Source: Loxodes magnus
Lineage: Eukaryota; Ciliophora; Karyorelictea; Loxodida; Loxodidae
Reading direction: 5' to 3'
Assembly (NCBI GenBank): GCA_946699065.1
Contig: CAMPDV010000102.1
Location: 372,001-436,000, forward strand
DNA: 64,000 nt
This document shows, piece after piece, positions 35,254-48,598 of this stretch. Within the stretch, counting starts at the first letter, position 1, and the number at the start of each line of letters is the position of its first letter. Both the position numbers and the translations under genes were made by a program. The notes under the pieces were generated by a model, which saw nothing but the letters and a program-made list of their open reading frames with translations, was not told the origin of the DNA and did no database searches.

Positions 35254-37503
35254 ATGTCTTAGAATATTCAAAACTATTTTGTCCATAGTCCTAGCTTCTC
35301 CTAAGAATCAACTGATTTTTTTCAAGAGTAGCTACCAAGTAATTAATAAAAAGATCTTAGTAATAAAATCTAGCATTTAGAGCATGGACGTTTGAAGCTA
35401 ACGAATGTAGTAGTGGCATATCACACCAACTACCAAGCAAATAAATAACCAGAGAAGAGTAATTTCGAAAGTATGATGAGTAGTAAGAATCAGATTGAAA
35501 AGAGTGATTAAGATATGAAAGAAAGTGTATGGAAGAAAGCTAAATAAAACTATGATAAAATTATAATAAACTATGATAAGAAAAATAGAGATAAAGTAAC
35601 AGGAATCTATCCACTATAATATAACCTACCTATCTAGAAGAGAGAAATTAACTTACCAATTAGTTCTGTTAAAGCATCTCAAGAAAAGCAGAGTAATTCT
35701 TTATTAAATTCTAAGAAAATAGAGGATCGATTATATCCTCTTCAGTTCCAGTAACTGAAAAAATTGGAATAACTAAGACAGTATAAATTCAAGTAAGAAA
35801 TGAGTGAATTGAGAGATCCTGAGATTGACTGTCATTCTTAAGAAATAATTTAAAGTAGACCAAAGCTAAAGATAGAAGAAAGACTGCTCTCTGAAGGAAA
35901 AAAGATGCAATAGAAATAAGAATAGAAAGTATAAGAATATGAAAATCACTTAAGACAAATATCCACTCCAAAAATTAATTAATCCATTCATTCTCCAATC
36001 TAAATTTAAATGAATGACAAGAAATCTAAGATAAACCATGAAAATGAGATATGCGATAATTATGAATTTGAGGAAACTGATGTAGTTGAAAGACTTCTCT
36101 CTTTCTAAAGTAAATATTAGCAAAAGAAGTTATAAATGGAATAATTATCTAAATAGAATAAGCTTCAGGAATGTACTTTTAAGCCTGAAATAACAAAAAA
36201 GGCGTAAAAGTTAGTTAGGAATATTAAAGTTTTGTAAGGATCACCAAATAGAAAAGCTTCTTTGTAGCTAGAAATTAAGAATAAACAAAGCACGCTAACT
36301 TCGTTTAAGCCATAGATAAATAAGCAAAGTGAGGTTATAGCTAGAAAAAGAGGAAAATCATTCGAAAGACTGACAAAGCCAAAAACTATAAAGCAGTAAA
36401 CTCAGTAATCATTCAAACCAACAATTAATCATCAGAGTCAACTTCTAGCATAGCGATAATAAAATGTATTTGATCTATTGTACTAAAAGAATTAGGAGTA
36501 TAAACATAACTTAGAAAAGAAGAAAGAAAAAATATAAAGCGAAATTTAATAAAAGGAGTAGTAGGAATATACTTTCAAACCCAAAATAAATGAATATATT
36601 TCTAAGTCTTTTTTTGAAAATAAAAATGGACCAAATGATCTTGTTAATAGCCTTGAAGGTTTCAATAAATAAAAACAATAGGTTCACTAAAGACTGTTGG
36701 AATGGGATCGACAGAAAAAGCAAAAAATTTAGATAGAAAAGGAAATTTAGTGTGAATAAATTCTTCAAATCTGCACTTTTTCACCAATTTTCTAAACAAA
36801 AGAGCATTAGTCAGGAAGAAAAGTTTTCAAGAGTTATGATAATAAAACAGATTTAAAAATGGGCCAGTAAAGCCCATAGTAAAATTAGGAAGCTTAAAAA
36901 TAGGATTAAAGGAAGAAAATATTAGCTGTATAGAGGCAAAGTATCGATAGTGGTAAAGACCTATAAATTAATAGTAAAGATGTAAATAATGGAGTAAAAA
37001 AACTTTTATATAAGTATTTATAAACGAGAAATATAAGAAATAACTAGAACTAGATAGCACAATTTAGATATTAAAAGAACTAAGAAGATATTTTTTTCAA
37101 CTCCACCCTAAAAGCAAATGAATATTCTCTGAATTAATCATAGTAATCTCCTCTCAACTTTAAAATTTCCTTGTTAAGTTAATCTCCATAAATGAGGCTT
37201 AATCAAACAACAAAGCATACGAAGCCTCCAGTCCATATAAAAGATGCAGAATATTTAGAATCAATAAGGAATCTAAGAAACGAATTAAAAAACATAAGAA
37301 TAACAGATTAAAATGTTTAAATTGCATATTTGATTAATTTATTAATTCTTTAGTTAACAATTCCTTAATACCAATAGAATAAAGAACTCCTTTGCTTATC
37401 AGTTATACAAAAGCTAAAATTTAATTTCTAATTTATAGTTACTTTATACGTGTATTTTTAAGACAAAACGAAACTTTCTTTTCTAGGTAAATAGCTATAT
37501 TGA
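35254..37503 (+). CDS. Coiled-coil protein with spaced FKPxIN motifs, probably ciliary or basal-body
   Basis: One frame from ATG 35254 (MSQNIQNYFVHSPSF) to TGA 37501, 749 residues, very rich in Lys and Gln. Its hallmark is a short motif spaced 60-110 residues apart: CTFKPEIT, LTSFKPQINK, QSFKPTINH, YTFKPKINEYI and a degenerate CTFSPIF. Between the motifs lie charged helices likely to form coiled coils. Such FKPKIN repeats are widespread in ciliate and flagellate proteins of the cytoskeleton; their function is unknown to me. No TGA is used internally. The last 60 or so codons, after NELKNIRITD, turn hydrophobic and Gln-rich and look non-coding, so the real end may be earlier through an intron or a TAA. 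Convergent with the small minus gene 84 nt on. Confidence 0.78.
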
Positions 37504-37587
37504 GAAGAGAAGGTAAGATAATGGGAATAAAAACAAGGATAATGATTTAGTATCTTAGAGATTAATTATTAGTAAAGTGTGTTACGC

Positions 37588-37953
37588 TCAATTAATTTCC
37601 TTAAGGGGATAGTTTCCCTTTATTTGCTTTTTAAGTACTCCACCTTTAACAGGAGTTTTCTTGTTCTTTAAAAAGCTAGCAACATTCTCAACATCATTAA
37701 TTAAATCATGGAATACTGTAGTTAGTTTCACTTTCTTAGGTCTTAAGCTCTCCTAGTGCTTATTCATGTAAGTATGAATTCTTGACTCTAGAGGAGCAAT
37801 TTATGGTGAGCTTTTTTAATTCCATAGCTTGGCTAAGTGTTCAGGGGCCTCGCGTTTTCACACTTCCTTGGCCGATTAATTAACGAATAAAAAGTTTGGA
37901 CTTAATTTAGTTTCTTAAATTTGTTGATCCTCTTGTTCGTTTGGCTACTGCAT
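37588..37953 (-). CDS. Small basic protein of unknown function
   Basis: A 121-residue frame bounded by ATG 37953 and TGA 37588. I do not recognise it. It is polar and basic, with one TGA-encoded Trp (EVWKREAP), a middle SRIHTYMNKHQESLRP, a helix TTVFHDLINDVENVASFLK, and a Lys-rich end KKQIKGNYPLKEIN. Its lower Gln content and higher GC content than the flanks, plus a frame held to a TGA, support a real gene. No membrane segment or zinc motif is visible. Confidence 0.65.
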
Positions 37954-38282
37954 TTATCAACAAAATTTATCAAATAAAATGGTTTAAAAGAAATTAGCTA
38001 ACCTAATATAAACTTTAATTAGTCCCTTTAAATCAAGCCTTCATCCATTATATTTATACTATAATTTACTTCTTACTTATATATTAGCTAGGGATTTATC
38101 TCCATATCATACCATCTTTTATTCCAACTGCTTATGATTTAGCTTGCTTTAGTGCTTCTAATATTCCCTGATTCTTTATTTTATTCCCTATTTTCCTAAT
38201 AGATTAAGTAACCATTGAGCTTATATTGCTATATATCTTTTGATAAGAAAGATACTAAAGGTAGTTTTAAAGAGCTAGAATA

Positions 38283-38669
38283 TCAAAGGATTAATGAAGT
38301 GCTTTAAGAAGTGTTTGAAGTTTGTTAAAATTAGCAAGAAAAGTAATCAGAGTAGCAAACACTAAAGAGAGACTGTAATTCAAACATAAGCAAAGAAAGA
38401 GACAAAAGTAGATGCAGAACCACATGATATAACATTCTGCTTTGGGGTTTAAAACTGCTTGGATAACTCCACTATTATTTATACCTAAAGAAATCATCTA
38501 TAGAAGCATTCTGTCTTTCATCAAATAGGAAAACAGCAGAATATTCAGCAACTAGATTTAGAAAAGTTAAGATAGCGCACGAAAGAATTAAACGTATAAT
38601 ATAGGTAAAAAGCAAGAAAAGTAGCTCAAATTCTGTAAATCTTAAGCACAAAAATTGAAGATAAAGCAT
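38283..38669 (-). CDS. Possible small multi-spanning membrane protein
   Basis: A frame from ATG 38669 begins MLYLQFLCLRFTEFELLF and holds two hydrophobic segments (FLLFTYIIRLILSCAIL and a second), followed by DERQNASIDDFFRY. It stays open to TGA 38283, 128 residues. A second, shifted frame over the distal half also encodes hydrophobic stretches (WFCIYFCLFLCLCL), so a very short intron around GTATAAATAATAG could switch frames. No family match. AT-rich DNA readily encodes hydrophobic residues, so this may be chance. Confidence 0.3.
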
Positions 38670-39748
38670 CAGAAAGAAATCAGCAAAAAAATGCTCCTAA
38701 TTGAGAAGATTAAATATTACAATGTATTAAATTATCCATTTTATAGTTCAGTTTAATATAATTAGATAGCAAAGTTAACTAATTCTGAAGTTCATTACTA
38801 TTATTCAAAAAAAGTTAGCATATTAAACTAAAATAACTTAAAGAAACTTTATAAAGTAAACAAATTTGAGGATGGATTTGATGAAAGTAGAAGAAAGTTT
38901 ACTTTAATTATCTTTATTTTCTTTAGTTTTTAAGTTATAATAATATAAGCAATTAATCAGTAAAATAAATGAACCTAATATTGTATATTCTATAAAAAGC
39001 AGCTACAAACATATTTAGATTTCAATAAGTTTCAAAAGAATAGAAACTTTATACTAATATGACTTTACTTTAAGCATAGGCAAGTATTAAAGAAGTAATT
39101 TATAACTGAAGGTAAATACCTACAATCAATATTTGCTCTTCTTTTATTAAGTAACTAACTTCAATCGCTTTATCACAAGTTTGGTTATAAGAATAACTAC
39201 GATGCGTCCCTGTTTACTAATAAATGTACTAGTCATTTAAAGTAATAATGGATATACTTAATGAAAATTAGTCAGTTAAAAAATTGAGATGATATAGGGT
39301 AATTTCTTGATAATATTAATATATACTTACTATTTAAATAACTCCATTCCTGCTTTAATATAATAGTAGATATGAACTTAATACTAATCCAAATTGATTC
39401 TTCTTTTTTATTCAATTATGGGGAGCTTTATATAGTATCTTCTATATTTATTGATTTAAAAAAAAGTTTTCTATATTTGCCATTGAAGCTTATCCCTTCA
39501 TCTTTTAATTCAATCTTAACATAAAATTTCTAAAGCCTTAGTAAATAAATGAAAGAGTAGTGCTAAATAAAGTTAGTTAGGGTTGCTTAGTAAAAATGGT
39601 ATATTAGTATCATTAGTTTATAAGTCTAGCTTAAATTATCGTTAAATAGGAATCTATTTTGTTCTTATAATTAAATCACTATAGAAAATTCAGTATTTTT
39701 GGTTATTAATTCTATACATTTTAAGTAAAGGCTAATAACTTAAAGTCA

Positions 39749-39773
39749 TACCTCAACTCTTAAAATTGAGGTA
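39749..39773. repeat. Hairpin with 8-bp perfect arms
   Basis: TACCTCAA and TTGAGGTA are exact inverted copies separated by 9 nt. GC content of the stem is above that of the surroundings. There is no nearby gene end for it to terminate. Confidence 0.6.
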
Positions 39774-40257
39774 CTATACAAAATTTAAATTTAAATAGAG
39801 CTAACAAGTAAAAATCAGCAAAGATAATCAAAACTTACTTCTCTTAGTATAAAAAAATAGAGTAAAAGTTTGACTATTTAAGAACTCTCTTTCAATTATA
39901 TTGGCAATGAAAATTGAACTGAAGAGATAAGAAAATTTGCTTGTAACTTATAGTCTAAAGCAAGACTAAAAAAATAATTAGTAGAATGACCTTTATTAAT
40001 TAAAAGAGAGTGAGGAATATATAGTTACTATCTAAGGATTAACTTAATAAGCTAAAATAGTGAATACATAATCTTATTATATTTGAAGTAAGCTTAAAGA
40101 GTAAATTTAAATATAAAGGAATTGGGAAGTTGTTTGAAGTTAGTTTATGAGAGGAAGGATATTATTAAATAAGTTAGATGCAATTTAGGGTGAATGACCT
40201 TATTAATTTAATTTTATTGTTTATTGATAATTAAGAAAGCAGAACTTTAAATTAAAA

Positions 40258-43200
40258 ATGAGACTAGCATAAACTATCCCAGGAGCGATTAAGCACATGG
40301 CCATAGGGTCGTGGCAAAGTGAAGCTTTCATAATGATAGCTACTGATCATCAAGTGTTCATAATAAATTTCTCTAGTTTCGATATTATACAGAATCTAGA
40401 AGTACACAATAAAACTATTACTGCTGTTGCTACCTGTAAAGCTGGAGGTAGACTCGCTGCAGCTTCAAGCGATCTTGTTCTTGTTTTCGTTCCTAATTAG
40501 AATCAATGGCAACTTGCAAGCAGCTTAAGACCTAAAGGTTTCATAAAGAGTCTACATTGAAGTATCTTTGGAGATGTTCTAGCTACGGCTGGGCAATAAA
40601 TATGTCTATGAAATTTCGAAACTTCACAGACAGGAATGCTAATGTGTAATACTTACAGTCCTTTATGATTTTCAGATAAAACAGCTTCTTTTATTCGAAT
40701 CAGTGGTGATGGACGATATTTTGCAACAGCCCATGAAAATATATGCTAAATATGATATCGTGGAAAAGCAGAATTTAGCGAAGATTATGTTCTTCCATCT
40801 GATGGGTTTGTACCAATTAGTTTGGAATAAAAGCAGCAAATTTTAAGAATGGAGTGGCTTTAATGCGATTATAATAATGTTATCTTGAATAAATTCATGC
40901 TTAATGGATTCTTAGTACACCTTGCAGATTTTTCAGTACTTGTCTATGCTGAGAGCTATGAAGAACATGGCTTTGAGTTGTTTCATGTTCTTAGCAATGT
41001 ATAGTCTTGCTGCTGAATTATGGATACTTCTTAGCTAGAAAATACAGCGTCACTGCTTGCATAACGCCAGGATATGCTGCATGTAAATGGCTAATTCTGC
41101 GATATCGAGATAAAATCGAATCTCCTTATACCAGAAGGAAGTATAAAGCCAAAAAGTCCATATGGATATACAATGAAAGGATAAGCTTAAAGCTGTGATT
41201 ACTTGTTTTGCATTTAAGAGGATAACAAAGTAGTTATTTATGAATTTAATTGCCTTAAAAATTTCCCACTTCGTCCTTATGAAGTACATGCTAAAGAAGT
41301 ATATCCAAGTTTCTGGCATGAAGAAGCTTAAAGGTGATCTCCTGCAAATGACCATATATATTGCATTAAAGGCTATGAAGATCTTATGATTGTAGGCTTT
41401 GATAAGACAAACGATCTTGTTAGATGAAGAAAGTCCATTAAGACTGGAGGATAATATGGTGGATTTATTAGTACTCTAACTAATATATTTGGAGGACATC
41501 AAGCAGCTATTTCTTCTCTTGTGGCTCATAAATCTTTACCTTTACTTGCTTCTCTTGACATTGAAGGAAATTGTCGAATATGAAGTGTTAGCAAGGAATT
41601 CGAAATGGATCTAAAATCTATTAACATTCTACGTCACTGGGGAGTTCTCTTATAGAAGGTAAATGCTATAAACTGGGCAGAAAGAGTAGCCCTACTAGTA
41701 ACAGGAAATAAGCAAGGACAAATAAATTTGTTTAAATGGGCTAGTAAGAATTTGACGTAAATTAAATTAACCACTATGAACTGGATAAACGCTGCTACTT
41801 TAGAATCAGGTTCTTAGCACCCTATCCAATTTATTCACACATCTAAACCTTAGTAAGATGAAAATGGCTTCAATTTCTACTGCTTAACAGTCCACACTGA
41901 AGAATTAATTTTACACAACATTTAAGTGACTTAGGAAATCACGATTAAATAGCTTTATACAATGCCAAGAGGAGATGTACATGAAGCTAGAGTAGTGTGG
42001 CTAAACAGTTGCTTATATCTGGTAATTCTTCATGAGGGCAAAATTAAAGTATACACGTGGGTCTAATCTCTTTAGGAACATTTTGGATTATCCTGTAAGA
42101 CCAAATATTTTAACATTAGTTCTGGAATTAACAAGACAATGGCTTTATGTACTTCCAATGGAGTAGAATTCTATGATATTTAAAAAGGAACAAGAAAAAG
42201 CCTTTTAAACTTGGAAAGCCAAAGCTCAGATATTTAAATAAAATTCTTCCCCACTTTTTGTATGGAATCAGCAGCTTTACTTATAAAAGAGCAAAAGGAA
42301 ACAAACTTAGTAGTAGTAACTTAGCAATACTTTCAGAAAATAGCTTAAAAAGAGTTTACTTTTAAATCCAATTATCTAACTAAGGTAGAAGAAAATTGTC
42401 ATTGCTTTGCAATTACAGTCCATGGATAAATTATTTCAGCTGCCTCTAATTAGTTATACTGCTATAGTACTAGCACTGGAGCTACAAATATCTTGCTAAA
42501 TGTACTTGGGTTATAGATCCCTAATCCTATTTATCATCCTAATAACATCCATGAGTTCCTCATACTAGGAGAATTTCAAATCGTTGAAAAGATTTTAAAC
42601 TCGCTTAAATCTTATTTTAGTGGACATGACGAAGTTCCATGCCCTGGTCTAAAAGTATAATCTAAAAGCATTATTTCAAGTAATATTTTAGAGCCAGGAA
42701 GCCCTATAAGTTCTGAGGAAGTAAGTAGAAGAATGAGCGTTATGCTAAATAAGCCTTTTGAAATATCATCACCCATATTGCCAGTAGCTCTTTCAAAGTA
42801 GCTGAAAACAAATTAGCTAGTATTGCCAGGAATAAGCTAAGATATGCTATAATTGCGAACTCTTGTATCCTTGATTGATATCTTTGATGAAATAAAAAAG
42901 TAGTTTAATAATCTTGATGGCTTTGCTGCTGCTTATTTCCTACAAGCAAGACTTTTTTGCACTTTAAGAGATTCCCCAAAACTTCCTATCCATTTAAAGC
43001 CGAAATGTCTCGATACAAGAGCAATTGCATGGATTGTATTCAGCTAGTAGCAGGATGTGGTGCTTTAACTGCTGTTTAAAACCTAGGAAGTGCCATGAAC
43101 CTAGATTTAATAGCTTGGATTGGGTATTTGAATAGCTAGTCCAATAAAGCTGAAGCAAATAGTAGAGAACGTTGTCAAATTTGAGTTTAAAGAGGCTAAA

Positions 43201-46164
43201 GCTAAACAAGTATCCTATTAATAAGAAAGTTCACCTATGTAAGTTTTACTCTGGTATATTGCTCTTAATAGAAAGACTCTTATTTAAGCTCTTTTCAAAG
43301 TTGAAAAAGATCCTTAGAGTCAAAAAATCTATACCTTTTTAGCTAATGATTTTAACAACGAAAGATGACAAATAGCAGCAGAAAAAAACGCATTCTAGTT
43401 GCGTACAACTAGGAAATATTACACATCAGCTGCTTTCTTCCTTTTAGCTAAGAAACTTAAATAGGCTTGCGAAGTTTTGGTAGAAAATGCAAAGGATATT
43501 TAACTAGCTTTAATCGTGGCTAGATTGTAGGAAGGAGAATAAGGCCCTGTTTTTAAGCATATTGTATAGTAGTACTTTTTGTAAAGTCCAGATTTTTGGT
43601 TAAAATGTATTGGACACGCTCTATTGAAAGATTATTTATCAGCTTTAAAAAGTCTTGAGGAAAGTGATGACAAAGAAATTGAAGATTGAGGAATGTTTCC
43701 ATCTTATTCAGCGTAGCATCCAAGTTCAGCAGTCCTTTAGTAGTTAATTAGAAAAATACCTTAAGTAAAAATGAGTTTGCACGAACCTCAACATAATGAA
43801 TCTAACGCAAGCATTAAAGCTGCATAAGCTTATATAAATCTAGGCTTTCCTTATTTAGCTCTGTTTGCTTTGAAAAACGTAAATGAATAGACTTTAAGAT
43901 CTAACAAAGCTCTGGTAGTGAATATAACATAGTCTTAAATGATGTTACATCTATAAGACCATAGTGAAGATGAGTATAAAAAATTTTGCCCAAGTATTAT
44001 TGAAAACATGCGTTTTCTATCTTAGTATCTATACAATGATTTGAACAAACTCTCGTCATGATGCTCCAAGCTTCTTTATCGAGTTGGCAAAGTGTGCTTG
44101 CAAGTCTCTTTACGTCTTGGACTTAATTAAACTAAAAAAGCGATTTCCACTGCGTTATGAAGATGTGTTCCTGTTCATACTAACCTGGCTAACATATCCA
44201 GATCAGTTCACTAGCATATTGACCTTGAAGCTTAGCTTTATATTTCAAAAGAGCTAAAAGATTGCTATTAGTTAATCCTTCAATATAATAATAATACTTC
44301 TAACTTAGAAAGCCAAGATCGAGCTGAACTAATAATGCTAGAGCTTACAATATTTCTGTCTCTATTTTTGTGTGGAATAGAGCAGTAGAACTGTAAAGTT
44401 CTGACTTCATTACTGATAAAGATGAATAACTTCATTACTAGTAATTCGCTAGAAATCTAAGACCTTGAAACTGAAATTAAGTATATTAAAGTATTTGATA
44501 AACCTTAAGCTCTTCCTCTTGGCTTTCAATGGCTTTAAATGATATTCTTAAATAAGCTCTACTAGATATTGAGTCACTAGTCATTAAAAGCAGTTGATGG
44601 AGAACTAGAACAGTGCTTGAAGAACTATATGCTACTTAATCCTAAAGACATATATAATAAAACTTTAGGTGTGGGCAGAGGAATAAAGAAGAGATCTATA
44701 ATGAACTTTGAGAGGCTTTCTAGGAGAATAAAGAGCTGGAAGTACAAAATTAATCAGGTTGTTCAAAGATAAACTGATAAGATGAAAAATTTTGAAATCA
44801 ATGATCTCATTAATTAGCTAGTTAAGGGAGAAGGCTTTGTCGCCAATTTTTTCCAAGATTAAGCAGAGTTTTAGAAATTCTGGAAGTTTGCTGAAGGATA
44901 ATCAATGTTTAATGAATTTTTAAAGTTCTAATCTAATTCATATCCTCATCACTCGTTTGAAAAAGCTGGAGAACTAGAAAGGCAAATTTAGTAGAAGTCA
45001 GGATATGTTTCAGAAGCAAAAGATCTTCTACAAAAGGGAATTGATATCTTTAAACTACACAAGGTTAGAGGACATGTTAAATCTTTTTGCCTTAATAATG
45101 CAGATAAAAAAACACTTGCTGTTGCAACAAACAAGTGCAAGTAAACTAAAGAGCGTTCAGGTATTAGAGAAATCGATTTAGAGCACAACCTCATGTTTAG
45201 AGAAAGACAAGGAAATGTATTAAAAGATTAAGAATTAGATTCTTGGTATAATGGACTTCACAGATTCGATAAATGTCAATTTGATCTTACAACATAATTA
45301 CAACCTTCTATTAATCTCTCATTACAATCACTTAGAATTCAATCTTAAATCAATGATTATCCAAGAACCAAACTTTTTAATTTCCAACAGATTGAAGATA
45401 CAGAGCAAAGTAATATGGAACGCTATGTGGTATCAAGAGTCCTTGAACCTCATCCTTACTTACCTCTTTATATAAGTGGTGGAAAAAAGTCAGAACTAAC
45501 AATTTGGAAATTTAGATAGAAATTTGCAGTAACTGAGCAATAGAACCCATGATAAACAAATGTTAAAATTAGAGGAATCAAATTCAATAACTTTGGAGAT
45601 AAATTTGGAGTATGTGATGAATCTGGCAATTTTTGCATGTACTATTTAACAAGACCATAAGCATTTATTACACTTAAGCCTCAGCCTAAGAAAACTTAAG
45701 ATTTTGAATTTTTAAATGAAGGAAACGTAGTGGCAACTGTTGGAACTTAACCAAAGCAACATGTTGTTATATTTGATACACTTCTTCCATCACCTTAAGT
45801 TGCCAGTATAAATACAGGAGGCAGTCATTGCGTGTTCTCTCCAAGATTTCAGTCATTAATTGTTGGTCACAAAAATGGAGCAATGAGGATCTTAGATTTA
45901 AGAAACATGTAAGAAATGCTAGAAACAACTGAAGAAGTGCAAGCTTCAATAACAGCGATGGCCATAGATAAAGACTAAGTAATGCTGGCTAGTGGTGACA
46001 AAGATGGTTCTATCAAAATATGAAGTTTACCAGAAATGCAGAACATAGATTATTTATAGTAAGCACATCAAAGTTAAATTACTAAGCTTGCTTTTATGGA
46101 AAATGCATTATTTTCAAGTGGTTATGATGGAACGGTTAAACTAGTTAGGACAACAACTCTGTGA
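40258..46164 (+). CDS. DMXL: DMXL/Rav1-family protein (rabconnectin-3 alpha, RAVE complex scaffold)
   Basis: A 1968-residue single frame from MRLAQTIPGAIKH to TGA 46162. DMXL proteins and yeast Rav1 form the RAVE/rabconnectin-3 complex that reassembles V1 with V0 and so activates the V-ATPase, acidifying endolysosomes. The N-terminal 550 residues are WD repeats (ICLWNFET, CQIWYRG, CRIWSVS). The Rav1p-type helical core includes FAAAYFLQARLFCTLR near residue 900 and, near 1030, RWQIAAEKNAFQLR, AAFFLLAKKLKQA and IQLALIVARLQEGEQGP, which are the best family matches. WD repeats return from about residue 1700 to the end (LYISGGKKSELTIW, LASGDKDGSIKIW). Most WD-repeat Trp codons are TGA, about 20 in the gene, so the frame survives only with the reassigned code. 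Length lies between yeast Rav1 and human DMXL2. No intron is evident. Confidence 0.92.
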
Positions 46165-46620
46165 TCTTTAATTTTACATTTAACATTATTTAATACAAAC
46201 ATTTCTTCGATTACTTAACATTATTAATATAACACCGTTTCTTTCTGACTTCTGCTAACTAAGATTTGCATCTATAGAATTAAGCATTTACTACATCAAA
46301 ATAATAAGAATAATTCTAATTAATTATTTCGCTATCTAGTTAAATATCACTATCACTATCTAAAATTAAATCTATAAGCAAAGCAAAAATTTAATCTTTA
46401 ATTAAATAGCTTAAATATTATTAACTTAACTGGCTTCAAAAATTATTAAACCTATAAATAAAGAAACAGGGATATTTAAATAAGATCATGTATTTGATTA
46501 TCATTCTTTAACTAAATTTCAATAAGGAAAGCTAGAATGTGATGCTTAAATGATTGTAAGTTTTAGAGCTTATTAAATATAATCAGTTATACAAATAAAA
46601 TTTATAGAATTAATTTAAGT
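46165..46620. other. Convergent intergenic stretch
   Basis: 456 nt between the 3' ends of the DMXL gene and the NBR1-like gene. AT-rich; no gene or structure seen. Confidence 0.5.
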
Positions 46621-48335
46621 TCAAGGCTAACTCGAAACTAATCCAAGCATCATTTTCTGAGCTTCTTACAAGCCTTTCTATTGGAGTACACTATCTATTT
46701 TACCTTTATGATTAAGTAATTAAGGATAAGCATCATAAATCTTTTGAATAAGCTTTTAGTCTTCATTTTCTTCTTAATTCATGAGAACTATTAATTTAGA
46801 TGATATTACAGGACCAAAATAAATATCATTATTCATAAACCTTCATTTAAGGAGATATTCTCCAATTTAGCCCTAAGCAGTTATTTAAGCTCTAATTATA
46901 ATTACATTTGAATTGCTGTCACTTTCTACTTAAAACTACGTATTTGGATCTTGAAAATTGATAAAAGAACATTTCTCTGGGATTTAAAAGTTAGATAAGT
47001 TCTAGAACCTATAGACGACAATAAGCTTTTAAAATGGTGTGGCAGTGATTGGATAAACAGGTTCTAGCAATTATAGTTTAGGCTGGTAAATCTTTATTTA
47101 CTTTTAGAAATTCTCGCTAATAAATTGGCCCTATAAATGCAATATAGCATTAAAATTTTATTCATATACCTCTTAATCAAACTTGTCTTCTGAAAATGGA
47201 GCTTTAAGTTTGGAATACTTAATATCCACAATCTACTACTAAACTACTTATTGATCAATCATGATGTTTGTATCTAAGATTCTTATAGCGACTTCATCAG
47301 CTTTTCACATTATATTTCCTAAGTTCTTAACTTATCTAAATGAATAATTACATTTTGAGAGGAATATAGGAGCCTGGATAAAATATCTACTTAGCATTTT
47401 ACAAATTTACAATTTCTCCCTATATAAAAACTTACCTTGTATTGATGCATTAATCCAAACTACTCTTTTTATACAGAAGGTCGATTAATCTGAGGTACTT
47501 CTTTAACTTAGGCCAACGAATTCATAAATAAAGTGAAGTTGCTTAGCATAGTATCTTAGCTTTTACGCAAATCTTCTATACCTTATGTTATCTAGGAGAT
47601 TAATTAGCTTCGTTATTCAAGTTCCATCTTAAGTTGCATAATTTCCTGATTAACAATTACTCTCACTTATTCATCAATAGATTTCTAAAAGCTTACAAGT
47701 TACTACTAGAAGTAACTTTTTAAAGAATCGATGGTCTTTTAAATCCTTTCTTCCATTTATTTTTCCTTTTATGCCTGTTATTCAGCATCATAATTGCTTT
47801 CTCATATTATATCCTAGACATTTGCCTCTAACTCTCTTATTTCAATATCTTTATTGTTATTATTAAGCTAAAAGAAAAGTATTCCTTTGTATGTTTCTTC
47901 GTCATCTATTTATATCTTTTAGCTATTAGAGTTAGTGAAAAAGAATTATAAGTTTGCCCTTGGTTATATCTAAAACTGCTAGCAAGCTAGCTTCTTGAAA
48001 GTTTCAAAAGAAGACTAAGCGTTAACAATTTAGGTATTATTTTTGAAAGTAACTGAAAAATTTACTATTCTAGCAGACTTCAAATGTACCTCAAAAATAA
48101 TGCATTCCAGTTCTTAGATTGCATTGATGATACCTAAAAAGTCCCTTTCTTCTTATATTTTAATAACTTTTTAATCCTTTTTTGTTTAGAAGCTTAGTTC
48201 CCTTTCCTCTTTGTTTAAAGTTTAAGCTACTTTCTATTTAAAATCTTAGAAGCAGGTAGGCAGAGGCTTAATTTCTATAAGAGATTATGATTAAAAGGAA
48301 GGCTGAATAAAGCAACTCCATTAAAATTAAGACAT
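46621..48335 (-). CDS. NBR1-like protein: PB1-like, coiled coil, FW domain, UBA-like end
   Basis: 565 residues after removing one 17-nt intron. The order recalls the autophagy receptor NBR1: a PB1-like region (about 85-160, IVNAQSSFETFKKLACQQF... then DDEETYKGI), a long coiled coil (about 185-280), an FW-type beta domain, and a three-helix UBA-like end (IYDAYPQLLNHKGKIDSVLQ then GLQEAQKMML). FW hallmarks are VKNLGNIMWKAD at about 325 and GEYLLKWRF near 490 followed by FGP; both Trp are TGA codons. Between them is a longer insert than usual, perhaps a second Ig-like unit. NBR1's ZZ finger is missing and I cannot assign an Atg8-binding motif. The intron is most simply GTAGATATTTTATCCAG (47374-47390); a 20-nt alternative just upstream also keeps phase. 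Family is well supported by the FW part, function by inference only. Confidence 0.75.
47374..47390 (-). other. 17-nt intron (preferred site)
   Basis: On the minus strand GTAGATATTTTATCCAG. It brings the coiled-coil frame into the FW-domain frame. A 20-nt GTAAG...GAG alternative a little upstream would also work. Confidence 0.6.
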
Positions 48336-48598
48336 TTTAACTTTTATAATTTATGATACAAACATTCTACCATTTATTTCCATCTCATGCCTCTTAATCT
48401 AACTCTTATATCCTACTATGTTCATTACTCACTTTACTATTCCTCATCATTTAAGCTTTATTTTCTAATCAGGTTAACTGGTGCAATTGATTAGAATGTA
48501 AATATAAGGTAGAATGATGAAAGCTAGATAGTAAACTTAAGCTTAAAAAGAAGGTTAATGAAGATAAAAAGTAAGCTAAGATATAAATATTACATTTA

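Larger units (their letters stand above)
37954..40257. other. Intergenic stretch
   Basis: 2.3 kb of AT-rich DNA. It contains one hydrophobic open frame on the minus strand (38283-38669, listed separately) and a perfect-arm hairpin at 39749-39773. The right end must hold the promoter of the DMXL/Rav1 gene. I see nothing else. Confidence 0.4.
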
